Counted from the first letter of the stretch, positions 32,415 to 41,147 are shown. The stretch: 64,000 nucleotides of DNA from Pontibacter sp. E15-1 (GCF_022601975.1 NZ_JAKVIR010000029.1:1-64000), one strand, 5' to 3'. Notes: generated from the sequence alone by a model not told the origin. Numbers and translations are program-made.

Positions 32415-33584
32415 ATGGAAAATAGATATTTGCGCCGCGGCGTTTCTGCGTCCAAGGAAGATGTGCACAACGCCATCAAGAACATCGATAAGGGCCTTTT
32501 CCCGAAGGCTTTCTGCAAAATCATACCCGACATCCTGACCAACGACCCGGAGTATTGCGCTATCATGCACGCCGACGGGGCCGGCACCAAATCATCGCTG
32601 GCCTATATGTACTGGAAAGAGACCGGCGACCTGAGCGTGTGGAAAGGCATTGCCCAGGATGCCGTGGTAATGAACACGGACGACCTACTGTGCGTGGGCG
32701 CGACAGATAACATCCTGCTTTCCTCCACCATCGGAAGGAACAAGAACCTGATCCCGGGCGAGGTGATTGCCGCCATCATCAATGGCACCGAGGAAGTGCT
32801 GCAGATGCTCCGCGACAACGGCGTGGGCATATACAGTACCGGTGGCGAAACCGCTGATGTGGGCGACCTGGTGCGCACCATCATCGTGGACAGCACCGTG
32901 ACGGCCCGCATGCGCCGCGACCAGGTGATCTCGAACCATACCATACAGCCCGCCGACGTGATCGTGGGTTTCGCCTCTTATGGGCAGGCCACTTACGAAG
33001 ACGAGTACAACGGCGGTATGGGCAGCAACGGCCTCACCTCGGCCCGCCACGACGTGTTCCATAAATACCTGGCGGCATCCTACCCTGAGAGTTACGACCA
33101 CGAGTTGCCCGCCGATCTGGTATACTCGGGCAGCAAGCGCCTGACCGATATCGACAAGGAAACGGGGCTGGAGATAGGCAAGCTGGTGCTGTCGCCAACC
33201 CGCACGTATGCGCCCATTGTGATGGAGATACTAAAGGCACACCGCCAAAACATACACGGTATGGTGCATTGCAGCGGCGGCGCGCAAACCAAAGTGCTGC
33301 ACTTCACCGACAAGGTACACATCATCAAAGACAACCTGTTCCCGGTGCCGCCCCTGTTCCGCATTATTCAGGAGCAGAGCCACACCGACTGGAAAGAGAT
33401 GTATAAGGTGTTTAACATGGGCCACCGCCTCGAGATATACCTGTCCGAGGAGCACGCCCAGGACCTGATCGACATCTCGAAGGACTTTGGCGTGGAGGCG
33501 CAGGTGATTGGCCGCGTGAAGAAAAGCAACAGCAACGAACTGACCATCCGGAGCAAGTACGGCGAGTTTTATTACGAAGGATAA
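32415..33584 (+). CDS. purM: Phosphoribosylformylglycinamidine cyclo-ligase (AIR synthase)
   Basis: 389-residue ATP-dependent enzyme of purine biosynthesis that closes the imidazole ring of aminoimidazole ribonucleotide. Family phrases: RGVSASKEDVHNAIK at the start, HADGAGTKSSLAYMYW (the phosphate-binding loop, about 53-68), DDLLCVGAT, GGETADVGDLV and VHCSGGAQTKVLHF. It belongs to the longer Bacteroidota branch rather than the 345-residue proteobacterial type. No other pur genes are adjacent. It ends in a strong intrinsic terminator. Confidence 0.93.
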   Translation: MENRYLRRGVSASKEDVHNAIKNIDKGLFPKAFCKIIPDILTNDPEYCAIMHADGAGTKSSLAYMYWKETGDLSVWKGIAQDAVVMNTDDLLCVGATDNILLSSTIGRNKNLIPGEVIAAIINGTEEVLQMLRDNGVGIYSTGGETADVGDLVRTIIVDSTVTARMRRDQVISNHTIQPADVIVGFASYGQATYEDEYNGGMGSNGLTSARHDVFHKYLAASYPESYDHELPADLVYSGSKRLTDIDKETGLEIGKLVLSPTRTYAPIVMEILKAHRQNIHGMVHCSGGAQTKVLHFTDKVHIIKDNLFPVPPLFRIIQEQSHTDWKEMYKVFNMGHRLEIYLSEEHAQDLIDISKDFGVEAQVIGRVKKSNSNELTIRSKYGEFYYEG

Positions 33585-33638
33585 ATCGCGCATTAAATTT
33601 TACGGAGCCAGCATTGTTTGGCTGGCGATAAAGTACAG

Positions 33639-33667
33639 ACCACAGGCAAAGCGCCTGTGGTTTTTTT
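33639..33667 (+). terminator. Intrinsic terminator of purM
   Basis: ACCACAGGC and GCCTGTGGT form a 9-bp stem around AAAGC, followed by an unbroken run of T residues (33661-33667). Confidence 0.92.
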
Positions 33668-33917
33668 CTGCGGTTGATGTTGCAAAACTCCTTTCGGTTG
33701 CCAAAAAGAAAGTGCATTGACGGGCATATTTAGGCAGTATTCGAATATTCTTCTTAGCGGATAGATGCCTTTCCCATGTTACAAAGCCCTCGAAAAAGGC
33801 TTTTTATATAACAAAGCTGCGACATACATTTCATCACGCTTCACCATTCTGTTTTATGAAAACAGCTTTGGCAGCGCTTGCTTTTTTAAAGCGCATCTGC
33901 TAAAGGCGCAGCTCCCT

Positions 33918-34586
33918 ATGAAAACACTTATATTTCTATCGCTCTCTCTATTCTTGTCGCTTTCAGCAACAGCCCAATCATCTCCAGCACCTGATTCTAC
34001 AGAAAGCAAGTACTTTGTGGGGCTAAACCTGAGCAGTAACAGCTATCCTGTTATGGGCGAACGAAAATACAAAACTTTTGGTAGCGTTATTCCGATTGCG
34101 AACTTGTATTATGGCTATCGGCTTAGCAAAAGAGCAACAGTGCAAGTTGGCATTGGATACGGTGCAAATGCATCTGGAGGAGGGTGGTACAGCGAATATG
34201 TATCAGCTGACAGCATCTATGAGGTGTATGACTACAAACGCATACGAGGAATAGCTCTGCCCATCACGTTTAAATTCACGCCATTCAATCCGCACAAGCG
34301 GCTGCAGCTTTATGCCCATGCCTCTCTGTCCCCGATTTTTGGCCACATTAAGGCCAATGCGATAATGAAATACGAAGGCGCAGAAACGGTGCTGTACGAT
34401 GAACAGTCCCTGACTTTTGACCTAATCGCCACCAGCGGCCTGACCCTCAACTACCGCGTCAGCAAGCGCCTGGATCTATACGCGGATGCAACGCTGCTCT
34501 ACAAGAACTTCTACTTCAGCCGTCCGGCCTGGAATTATTATGAGGGCAAATCAGCAGGTATAGGTATAAACTACAACCTAAAGTAG
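33918..34586 (+). CDS. Outer-membrane beta-barrel protein
   Basis: 222 residues from ATG 33918. The frame is open for 51 more codons upstream, but only this start places a signal peptide (MKTLIFLSLSLFLSLSATAQ, 1-20) at the N-terminus. Barrel strands follow: YFVGLNLSSNSYP, ATVQVGIGYGANASGG, IRGIALPITFKFTPF, RLQLYAHASLSPIFG, LTLNYRVSKRLDLYADAT and the terminal SAGIGINYNL. Typical of outer-membrane beta-barrel (OMP_b-brl) proteins. Function unknown. More AT-rich than purM; it is preceded by purM's terminator and so has its own promoter. Confidence 0.8.
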   Translation: MKTLIFLSLSLFLSLSATAQSSPAPDSTESKYFVGLNLSSNSYPVMGERKYKTFGSVIPIANLYYGYRLSKRATVQVGIGYGANASGGGWYSEYVSADSIYEVYDYKRIRGIALPITFKFTPFNPHKRLQLYAHASLSPIFGHIKANAIMKYEGAETVLYDEQSLTFDLIATSGLTLNYRVSKRLDLYADATLLYKNFYFSRPAWNYYEGKSAGIGINYNLK

Positions 34587-34649
34587 CTCTCTCTACTCTG
34601 GCATAATAATTGGCTTTATCGGAAGTATAAGCTAAACCCTATACTTCCG

Positions 34650-35390
34650 ATGAAAAAGCTTCTACTTCCGCTCCTGCTGGTGCTGCTGGCCTTGCCGGTA
34701 TTCGCACAAAACGCCGTCGTTACCTTCACCGCCGAACGGGGCGAGGCCTTCTACCTGAAGCTCGACGGCCGCACCATCAATCCTACCGCCACCAACTTTG
34801 TGCGCATAGCGCCGCTGCGGCCGGGCATGCATTACGTGGAACTGAAAGTCAGGACGCGGCAGGGGCTATACCAGATGGGCCAGCGGATTTTGGTGCCCGA
34901 TGGCGTGGAGGCTACCTATGTGGTGCGTACCCACGGCAGAAGCGGCAAAGCCTACCTGCGCCTGGTGAGCGAGGTGCCCCTGGCGCCGCCCATCGGCAGG
35001 CCCTTGCCCCGCTACCCCGACCGCTACGAGGACTATGACCACCCCAGCCCCCGCGATCCATACCCCCCGCGCCACGACGACCGCTATACCCCTCAGTGCC
35101 ATAATCTTTTAACAGGCCGCGAACTCGACCGACTGCTGGGAACCATGCGCAGCCGCAATTTCGAGCGCACCAAACTGAGCATCGCCCGCGACGCCGTGCG
35201 CAACAGCAGCCTCATGGCCGAAGACCTCAAGCGCATCCTGCAGGAGTTCGACCATGAAACCACCCGCGTAGAATTCGCCAAATACGCCTACGATTACCTC
35301 TGCGACCGCGAGCACTTCTATTACATCTACAACCTCTTCCGCTTCGACAGCAGCGTGCGCGAACTGGAGGAGTATAGCAGCCATTATTGA
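34650..35390 (+). CDS. DUF4476-domain secreted protein
   Basis: 246 residues with a signal peptide (MKKLLLPLLLVLLALPVFAQ). Next is a beta-sandwich-like part (about 22-110) with FYLKLDGRTINPTATNFVRI. A proline/arginine/aspartate-rich low-complexity linker follows (about 114-150; RYPDRYEDYDHPSPRDPYPP). The C-terminal helical DUF4476 domain (about 155-243) includes DRLLGTMRSRNFERTKLSIA and FAKYAYDYLCDREHFYYIY. The family is Bacteroidota-specific, extracytoplasmic and of unknown role. A cysteine appears in both the linker and the DUF and might form a disulfide. It lies 63 bases after a barrel gene. Confidence 0.88.
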   Translation: MKKLLLPLLLVLLALPVFAQNAVVTFTAERGEAFYLKLDGRTINPTATNFVRIAPLRPGMHYVELKVRTRQGLYQMGQRILVPDGVEATYVVRTHGRSGKAYLRLVSEVPLAPPIGRPLPRYPDRYEDYDHPSPRDPYPPRHDDRYTPQCHNLLTGRELDRLLGTMRSRNFERTKLSIARDAVRNSSLMAEDLKRILQEFDHETTRVEFAKYAYDYLCDREHFYYIYNLFRFDSSVRELEEYSSHY

Positions 35391-35489
35391 GTTATAAAGT
35401 TTGGGAGGTATGGAATTAGAAAGTTTAAATTTGAGAAGGGAATTCCTTAAAACTCGCTCAATCTTTAGAATTGGGTGTAACAATAAGGC

Positions 35490-35539
35490 TGAGTCTGTGA
35501 CTCAACTGGGCCGCAGGCACAAGAAAAGCATTGCACGGA
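35490..35539. repeat. Composite palindromic repeat unit A
   Basis: TGAGTCTGTGACTCA (35490-35504), followed 11 bases later by GGCACAA, 8 bases and TTGCACGG. Same order of elements as unit B but more degenerate. Confidence 0.55.
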
Positions 35540-35628
35540 TGGGGATGAAGTCGTGATCTTCAAAAAGCAATACCTACTCAGTTAATTACGAGCTTAAACG
35601 GAACCAACAGGTTTGGCCCTTAGAGCCA

Positions 35629-35682
35629 GTCGAGTCGCAGACTCGACATTATAAAAAGGCACAATTCTGAAGAATTGCGCCA
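35629..35682. repeat. Composite palindromic repeat unit B
   Basis: A 19-base palindrome GTCGAGTCGCAGACTCGAC (35629-35647) is followed by GGCACAA, 10 bases (TTCTGAAGAA) and TTGCGCCA (35658-35682). The second half has the same boundary words as the repeats at 3366-3386 and 41887-41963, but a different palindromic core. Confidence 0.65.
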
Positions 35683-35698
35683 GCTTTCGGAGTAGCTA

Positions 35699-35809
35699 AT
35701 ACCAGATTGAATTAGCAATGACTTATACAAAAATTTAGAAAGGGATTGTTGGCTTATTTAACCACTAATTTCTCCTGGGTTATACGTCATCCTTGAATCA
35801 ATCTGGTAT
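35699..35809. mobile_element. MITE-like unit with 12-bp terminal inverted repeats
   Basis: ATACCAGATTGA (35699-35710) and TCAATCTGGTAT (35798-35809) are exact complements bounding 111 AT-rich bases without a gene. It could be a non-autonomous insertion element. No flanking duplication longer than TA/AA can be claimed. Confidence 0.45.
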
Positions 35810-35861
35810 AAATCCCCCCTTTCAGGTATACTTTAACAAGCCAAAACCACTAAAATCAAAA

Positions 35862-35895
35862 AAGCCGCTCCCGGATATCATATCCAGGGCGGCTT
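35862..35895 (-). terminator. Terminator of the DUF4293 gene
   Basis: AAGCCGC and GCGGCTT close a long, slightly bulged stem (GGATA/TATCC inside). On the minus strand it ends in TTTTTT. Confidence 0.8.
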
Positions 35896-35946
35896 CTTAT
35901 TAGGAGTGACATAAAATTCACTCATTCAAAATTCAGTTATTCAAAA

Positions 35947-36447
35947 TTACCTCAGCCTATCCACTGACCGTACCAGATCCTCATCGCGCTTGATGAAGCG
36001 GTTGGAGAGGGCGTTGAGCAGCAGGGCCAGCAGCGGCATATAGAAACCGGCGTGGTAAGAGCCGTTATCGGCAGCCTGCACCATGTCGGTGCCCACATAC
36101 AGAGCGTAGTAGAGCGTGGTGCCGATGAGGGCAGCCACAACCAATGTGTTCAAAAGGCCGAGTTTCATCTGCGTCAGGCGGCTTTTGTACTGGAAAATCT
36201 CGTAGGCGGCAACAAGCGCGGCGGCGATGGCCAGTATACCGATGGCGAAGGTGCCGTGCTGTGGAAGCGTGCCGGGTGCAGTAGGCTCGCCAGCTTCGCT
36301 CAGGATGGTAGACTTGAGGTTCCAGGCCGAAAGCACGACGGTTTCGCCGGTAACGGCATCCGTTTTAGACCAAAGCGGCAGAAAAAGCATGGAAACCATC
36401 GCCACAATTAGCAGGAACAGAAATACGGTTTGAATTCTTTGTATCAT
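35947..36447 (-). CDS. DUF4293-domain membrane protein
   Basis: 166 residues, four membrane segments at about 5-25, 67-87, 97-117 and 133-150. It begins MIQRIQTVFLFLLIVAM and contains FQYKSRLTQMKLGLLN, which are standard for DUF4293. Found almost only in Bacteroidota; function unknown. It has a well-formed promoter and terminator, so it is a single-gene unit. The short extracytoplasmic loop (WSKTDAVTGETVVLSAWNL) is the only sizeable exposed part. Confidence 0.9.
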   Translation of the reverse strand: MIQRIQTVFLFLLIVAMVSMLFLPLWSKTDAVTGETVVLSAWNLKSTILSEAGEPTAPGTLPQHGTFAIGILAIAAALVAAYEIFQYKSRLTQMKLGLLNTLVVAALIGTTLYYALYVGTDMVQAADNGSYHAGFYMPLLALLLNALSNRFIKRDEDLVRSVDRLR

Positions 36448-36478
36448 AAAGGGGTTAATTTAACTTGCAATTACGATG

Positions 36479-36507
36479 CAAAATTAGACAAAGACCTGTA
36501 AAACAAA
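36479..36507 (-). promoter_or_regulatory. Promoter of the DUF4293 gene
   Basis: On the minus strand TTTG (36504-36507), a 17-base spacer and TAATTTTG (36479-36486), 31 bases ahead of the ATG. It nearly touches the divergent thiolase start at 36514. Confidence 0.6.
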
Positions 36508-36513
36508 AATCAG

Positions 36514-37713
36514 ATGCACACAGCTTATATTGTTGATATACTCAGAACCCCGGTTGGTAAGTTTGGCGGTGCCCTGAGCGCGGTGCGTCCCGATGATATG
36601 GCGGCGCATGTGCTGCAGGCAATCATCGCCCGCAACCCCAGCCTGGACCCAACCTTGATAGAGGACGTGGTGCTGGGCGCTGCCAACCAGGCTGGCGAGG
36701 ACAACCGCAACGTGGCCCGCATGGCGCTGTTGCTGGCTGGCCTGCCCAAAGAGATTGGCGGCGTGACTGTGAACCGCCTGTGCGCTTCCGGCCTCCAGTC
36801 GATTATCGACTCTTCGCGGGCGATCTCGTGCGGCGATGGCCAGGTATACCTTGCCGGTGGCGTGGAAAGTATGACGCGCGCCCCTTTCGTGATGGGTAAG
36901 TCGGAGACGGCCTTCGGGCGCACCGCCGAGGTATACGACACCACCATTGGCTGGCGCTTCATCAACGACAGACTCTCGAAACTGCACTACCCCTTCGGGA
37001 TGGGCGAAACGGCTGAGAACGTGGCAGAGCGCTACGGGATTTCACGTGAAACGCAGGACGAGTTTGCCCACAGCTCGCAGGTGAAGTACAAAGCAGCGGC
37101 CGACGCAGGCAAGTTTAAAGACGAGATCGTGCCGGTGTCCATACCTCAGCGTAAAGGCGGGGATATCGTGTTTGATACCGACGAGCACCCGCGCTTGTCG
37201 TCGGTGGAGAAGCTGGGCAGCCTGAACCCGGCCTTTAAGAAAGGGGGCAGCGTAACGGCAGGCAACTCATCGGGTATAAACGACGGCGCTGCCGTGTCGA
37301 TCGTGGTAAGCGAGGAAGTGCTGAAGCGCTACAACCTCACCCCGATGGCACGCGTGGTGTCGGCGGCCGTGGCCGGTGTGGATCCGGCGCACATGGGCAT
37401 CGGTCCGGTGCCAGCCACCCAAAAGGCCCTGAAGCGCGCCGGGCTGACCGTCAACGACCTCGACCTGATCGAACTGAACGAGGCTTTTGCCTCGCAGGCG
37501 GTGGCCTGTATGCGCGAACTGAACCTCGACCCGGCAAAAATAAACGTGAACGGCGGCTCTATTGCCATCGGACACCCGCTTGGGGCCAGCGGCACCCGCA
37601 TCTCCGCCACCTTGCTCCACGAGATGCAGCGCCGCGACAACGTGCGCTACGGGCTGGCCACTATGTGCGTGGGCGTGGGCCAGGGCGTCGCGGTGATCTA
37701 CGAGAAGGTATAA
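36514..37713 (+). CDS. Acetyl-CoA C-acyltransferase (thiolase)
   Basis: 399-residue thiolase performing the last step of beta-oxidation, or the reverse condensation of acetyl-CoA. The acyl-accepting cysteine is about C90 in NRLCASGLQS. The catalytic histidine is in GGSIAIGHPLGASGTR. The second cysteine is in CVGVGQG, where the usual CxGGGQG has Val for one Gly. The start MHTAYIVDILRTPVGKFGG is typical. No partner beta-oxidation gene is adjacent; the acyl-CoA dehydrogenase is 16 kb away. Whether it is degradative (FadA) or biosynthetic (AtoB) cannot be decided. Confidence 0.95.
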   Translation: MHTAYIVDILRTPVGKFGGALSAVRPDDMAAHVLQAIIARNPSLDPTLIEDVVLGAANQAGEDNRNVARMALLLAGLPKEIGGVTVNRLCASGLQSIIDSSRAISCGDGQVYLAGGVESMTRAPFVMGKSETAFGRTAEVYDTTIGWRFINDRLSKLHYPFGMGETAENVAERYGISRETQDEFAHSSQVKYKAAADAGKFKDEIVPVSIPQRKGGDIVFDTDEHPRLSSVEKLGSLNPAFKKGGSVTAGNSSGINDGAAVSIVVSEEVLKRYNLTPMARVVSAAVAGVDPAHMGIGPVPATQKALKRAGLTVNDLDLIELNEAFASQAVACMRELNLDPAKINVNGGSIAIGHPLGASGTRISATLLHEMQRRDNVRYGLATMCVGVGQGVAVIYEKV

Positions 37714-37786
37714 AATCGTGGCAGGAGACACCCACCCTGTGCGTGTCTTCAGAAGTAAGTTAAAGACAAGCTCACGGCCAAAGATC

Positions 37787-37823
37787 ATACAACCCGCAAC
37801 TGATTCGAACGTGCGGGTTGTAT
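37787..37823 (+). terminator. Terminator after the thiolase gene
   Basis: ATACAACCCGCA and TGCGGGTTGTAT form a perfect 12-bp stem with a 13-base loop, followed by TATTTTA. Confidence 0.8.
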
Positions 37824-37830
37824 TATTTTA

Positions 37831-37838
37831 TACCTTTG
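37831..37838 (+). promoter_or_regulatory. -7 box immediately before truA
   Basis: TACCTTTG ends only four bases before the truA ATG at 37843, so transcription would begin at or in the start codon and give a leaderless mRNA. No -33 TTG at normal spacing. Confidence 0.45.
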
Positions 37839-37842
37839 CCAT

Positions 37843-38583
37843 ATGCGTTATTTCTTAGAGATCGCCTACGACGGGACGCGCTACCACGGCTGGCAAACAC
37901 AGCCAAACGCCCTGGCGGTGCAGCAGGTGCTGGACGATTGCCTGAGCAAGGTGCTGCGGCAGTCCATTAGCTCGACAGGCAGCGGCCGCACCGATACCGG
38001 CGTGCATGCCAGCCAGCAGTTTGTGCATTTCGACGCGGTGCAGGAGCTGGATACCCAGCAGGCTGTGTTCCGCCTCAACCGCATCCTGCCCAACGATATC
38101 TCAGCGGTGAATTTATACCGGGTGCCCGACGATGCCCACGCCCGCTTCGACGCCCACGCCCGCACGTACCACTACCATATCACCTTTGCCCGGAACCCCT
38201 TCCGGCGTTTCCATGCCTACTACCACAGCCGCTCTCTGGATGTGGCGCAGATGAACGCGGCGGCCGCCAGTCTTTTGGCACACGAGGATTTTACCACTTT
38301 CAGCAAAGTAAAGGGCGACACCAGGCACTACCGCTGCAACATCTACCAAGCGGTATGGCAACAGGAGGGCGAGGAACTGGTGTTTACCATCCGGGCCAAC
38401 CGCTTTTTGCGGGGCATGGTGCGCCTGGTTGTCGGCACACTGGTAGACGTGGGCCGGGGCAAGCTGACGGTAGCGCAGTTTGAGCAGATCATCGCTAGCC
38501 AGGACCGCAGCAAGTCGAGCGGCGCGGCACCGGCAGAAGGCTTGTTCCTGGCAAAAGTGGAGTACCCGGAGCAGCTGCTCTAA
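37843..38583 (+). CDS. truA: tRNA pseudouridine(38-40) synthase TruA
   Basis: Converts uridines 38-40 of the anticodon arm to pseudouridine. 246 residues. The catalytic aspartate is D51 in GSGRTDTGVHASQQFVHFD; other family phrases are ARFDAHARTYHYHI and IRANRFLRGMVRLVVGTL. The ATG follows directly on a -7 box and the thiolase terminator, so it is transcribed separately and perhaps leaderless. A gap of 238 bases separates it from the ABC exporter gene. Confidence 0.96.
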   Translation: MRYFLEIAYDGTRYHGWQTQPNALAVQQVLDDCLSKVLRQSISSTGSGRTDTGVHASQQFVHFDAVQELDTQQAVFRLNRILPNDISAVNLYRVPDDAHARFDAHARTYHYHITFARNPFRRFHAYYHSRSLDVAQMNAAAASLLAHEDFTTFSKVKGDTRHYRCNIYQAVWQQEGEELVFTIRANRFLRGMVRLVVGTLVDVGRGKLTVAQFEQIIASQDRSKSSGAAPAEGLFLAKVEYPEQLL

Positions 38584-38821
38584 AGACCTCACAGTGTTTG
38601 CAAAACCTGTGCGTGTCTGCTGCCGCCAGCCTTCGCGAGGCGTGTATGAAGCCGAAGGCCACTGCCTTGCCGCAGCCAAGGTGCCACAGGCCTGAGCAAA
38701 TTCCGCACATCGCACAAATCCTGAAAACCCTTCCCGTAAAACTATTAACTTTACAGCCGGTTACACAGGAGGCCCTAAGGGCTTCAAACTCTGCAATCAA
38801 TTATATATTGATTATACTATA

Positions 38822-40591
38822 TTGGAAGATAAACCTAAAAACACAGGTAAGGCATTCGACTCGGATGTGCTGAAGCGGCTCTTCACGTTTGTGAAGCCCT
38901 ACATCCGAATCTTTTACTTTATCATATTCCTCACATTTGCCTCGGCTATACTGGGTGCCCTGCGCCCTTTCCTGATTCAGTATACCGTAGACCACGAGAT
39001 CCTGAACAACGACTGGGATGGCCTGAACCGCATGTTCGTGATCCTGGGCGTGCTGCTGGTGCTGCATGCCATTGTGCAGTACCTCCATACCTATTTTGCG
39101 GGCTGGCTCGGGCAGAACGTGGTGCGCGACATCCGCATCAAGCTATACCGCCACATCCTGGACCTGCGCCTCAAGTTCTTCGACCGCACGCCCATCGGCA
39201 CGCTGGTCACGCGCAACGTGTCGGATGTGGAGACGCTGTCGGATGTGTTCAGCGAGGGATTGGCGGCCATGATCGGCGACATCCTGCAGCTGGTGTTCAT
39301 CCTGGGCTTTATGTTCTACATCGACTGGGAGATGACGCTGGTGAGCCTTTCCACGTTCCCGATCATGATCATCAGCACCTATATCTTTAAAGAGAAGATA
39401 AAGGGCACGTTTCAGGAGGTGCGCACGGCGGTGGCAAGGCTGAACTCGTTTGTGCAGGAGCATATCACGGGTATGAGCATCGTGCAGATCTTCAACAACG
39501 AGGACCGCGAAATGGACAAGTTCAAGGCCATCAACAAAGAGCATACCCGCGCCAACATCCGGTCGGTACTGTACTACTCTATCTATTACCCGGTGGCGGA
39601 GATTATCGGGGCGGCCGGTCTGGGCCTGCTGGTATGGTATGGCGCGCACGGCGTGATCGAGAACGAGACCTCGCTGGGTACGCTGATGGCGTTTATTTTA
39701 TACATCCAGATGTTCTTCCGCCCGATTCGGATGATCGCTGACCGGTTTAACACGCTGCAGTTAGGTGTGGTGAGCACCGAGCGCCTCATGCGCCTGCTCG
39801 ACAGCAAAGAGCTGATTGCCGACAACGGGACGTATGCGCCCGAGAAGATAAAGGGAAACGTGAGCTTCCGGAACGTGTGGTTTGCCTATCAGGAGGAGGA
39901 GTGGGTGCTGCGCGACATCTCGTTTGAGGTGAAAGCCGGGCAGAGCATTGCCTTCGTGGGGGCCACAGGCGCGGGCAAAACATCCGTGATCAACCTCCTC
40001 AACCGCTTCTACGACATCAACAAAGGACATATAATTATAGATGGGCACGACTTGCAGGAGTATGACCTGAGCGTGCTGCGCCACCACATCGGCGTGGTGC
40101 TGCAGGACGTGTTCCTGTTCTCGGGGTCTATCGCCGACAACATCACGCTGGGCAACAAGGCCATTACCGCAGAGCAGATATGGGAGGCCGCCGACATGGT
40201 GGGTGCGCGCAAGTTTATTGAGCGCCTGCCCGGCGGGCTGAATTACCCGGTGATGGAGCGCGGGGCCACCCTGTCTGTGGGGCAGCGCCAGCTGATCTCG
40301 TTTGTGCGCGCCATGGTGTATAATCCCGAGGTGATTATCCTCGACGAGGCCACCTCCAGCGTAGACTCCGAGACCGAGGAGCTGATCCAGTTTGCCATCG
40401 ACCGGCTGATGCATGGCCGTACCTCCATCGTGATCGCGCACCGCCTCTCTACCATCCAGAAGGCAGACAAGATTATTGTGCTCGACAAAGGCGAACTGAA
40501 GGAGATAGGCAACCACGAGGAACTGCTGGAGCACGACGGCTACTACGCGCAGCTCTACAAGATGCAGTACAAGAACATGATCGATTTATGA
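38822..40591 (+). CDS. ABC exporter, fused permease and ATPase (MsbA-like)
   Basis: 589 residues, a half-transporter that would dimerise. Six membrane segments span about 20-320; the ATPase is at about 340-580. Walker A is GATGAGKTS near 380, the signature is LSVGQRQL (Val for the usual Gly), and Walker B is VIILDEATSSVD with the catalytic glutamate present, followed by the H-loop IVIAHRLST. The start is TTG at 38822, with no ATG in the open frame upstream. It is coupled by an ATGA overlap to a GyrI-like protein. The substrate may be a lipid or drug; not determinable here. Confidence 0.92.
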   Translation: MEDKPKNTGKAFDSDVLKRLFTFVKPYIRIFYFIIFLTFASAILGALRPFLIQYTVDHEILNNDWDGLNRMFVILGVLLVLHAIVQYLHTYFAGWLGQNVVRDIRIKLYRHILDLRLKFFDRTPIGTLVTRNVSDVETLSDVFSEGLAAMIGDILQLVFILGFMFYIDWEMTLVSLSTFPIMIISTYIFKEKIKGTFQEVRTAVARLNSFVQEHITGMSIVQIFNNEDREMDKFKAINKEHTRANIRSVLYYSIYYPVAEIIGAAGLGLLVWYGAHGVIENETSLGTLMAFILYIQMFFRPIRMIADRFNTLQLGVVSTERLMRLLDSKELIADNGTYAPEKIKGNVSFRNVWFAYQEEEWVLRDISFEVKAGQSIAFVGATGAGKTSVINLLNRFYDINKGHIIIDGHDLQEYDLSVLRHHIGVVLQDVFLFSGSIADNITLGNKAITAEQIWEAADMVGARKFIERLPGGLNYPVMERGATLSVGQRQLISFVRAMVYNPEVIILDEATSSVDSETEELIQFAIDRLMHGRTSIVIAHRLSTIQKADKIIVLDKGELKEIGNHEELLEHDGYYAQLYKMQYKNMIDL

Positions 40592-41106
40592 AAAAGCTCT
40601 TTTACATAACAGCCGGAATCGCCACCATCCTGCTGGTGCTGTATACCTATATTGGCGGCTTTACGGCGCCAGAAGTTTCCCTCACCACCTCCGAAACCCT
40701 GTATGTTGCAGGGCAGCCATACCATGGGGCCGTAGACGACGCGGCGCTGGGCAATGCGTTTAAGAGAGCTGCGGAGGCGCTGGACAATAAAGAGTTGGAA
40801 GGCGTGCCCGGCAACATCTTCTACAACGACCCGGATAAGAGCGGAGACAGCCTGCGGGCCTTTATCGGGGTGATCATCCCAGACGCAACCGTAGCCCTGC
40901 CTGCGGGGTATGAGTTGCGCACGGTGCCGGGTGGCCGCCAGGTGATACACGTGGAGGTGAACGCCAACATTGCCATCGCCCCTAAAAAGCTGTATGGCGC
41001 CGTGGCAGACTACGCCAAGGAACAGGAACTGCAGTTCGAGGATTTCTATGTGGAGTGGTACCCGGCCAGCGACAGAGCGGTAGTGGAAGTGCCCGTAAAA
41101 CAATAG
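40588..41106 (+). CDS. Membrane-anchored GyrI-like (AraC effector-binding fold) protein
   Basis: 172 residues with an N-terminal membrane anchor (MKKLFYITAGIATILLVLYTYI). A soluble domain follows that resembles the GyrI-like small-molecule-binding fold: duplicated strand-helix units, GNIFYNDPDKSGDSLRAFIGV, and the C-terminal FEDFYVEWYPASDRAVVEVPV. The start ATG shares bases with the TGA of the ABC exporter, so the two are translationally coupled. A role as a ligand-binding accessory of the exporter is inference. The fold call is from motif resemblance and is moderate. Confidence 0.7.
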   Translation: MKKLFYITAGIATILLVLYTYIGGFTAPEVSLTTSETLYVAGQPYHGAVDDAALGNAFKRAAEALDNKELEGVPGNIFYNDPDKSGDSLRAFIGVIIPDATVALPAGYELRTVPGGRQVIHVEVNANIAIAPKKLYGAVADYAKEQELQFEDFYVEWYPASDRAVVEVPVKQ

Positions 41107-41139
41107 CTGCACAGCATTTCGTAAAAACATATAAAACGC

Positions 41140-41147
41140 TATATTTG
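41140..41147 (+). promoter_or_regulatory. -7 box of the TetR gene
   Basis: TATATTTG matches TAnnTTTG, 52 bases ahead of the TTG start at 41200. Confidence 0.4.

Larger units (their letters stand above)
35391..35861. other. Gene-free repeat cluster, about 0.47 kb
   Basis: No frame here looks like a gene on either strand. The stretch holds two composite palindromic units (35490-35539 and 35629-35682) and a 111-base inverted-repeat unit (35699-35809), ending in the terminator of the DUF4293 gene. It is the most repeat-dense spacer in the window. Confidence 0.65.
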
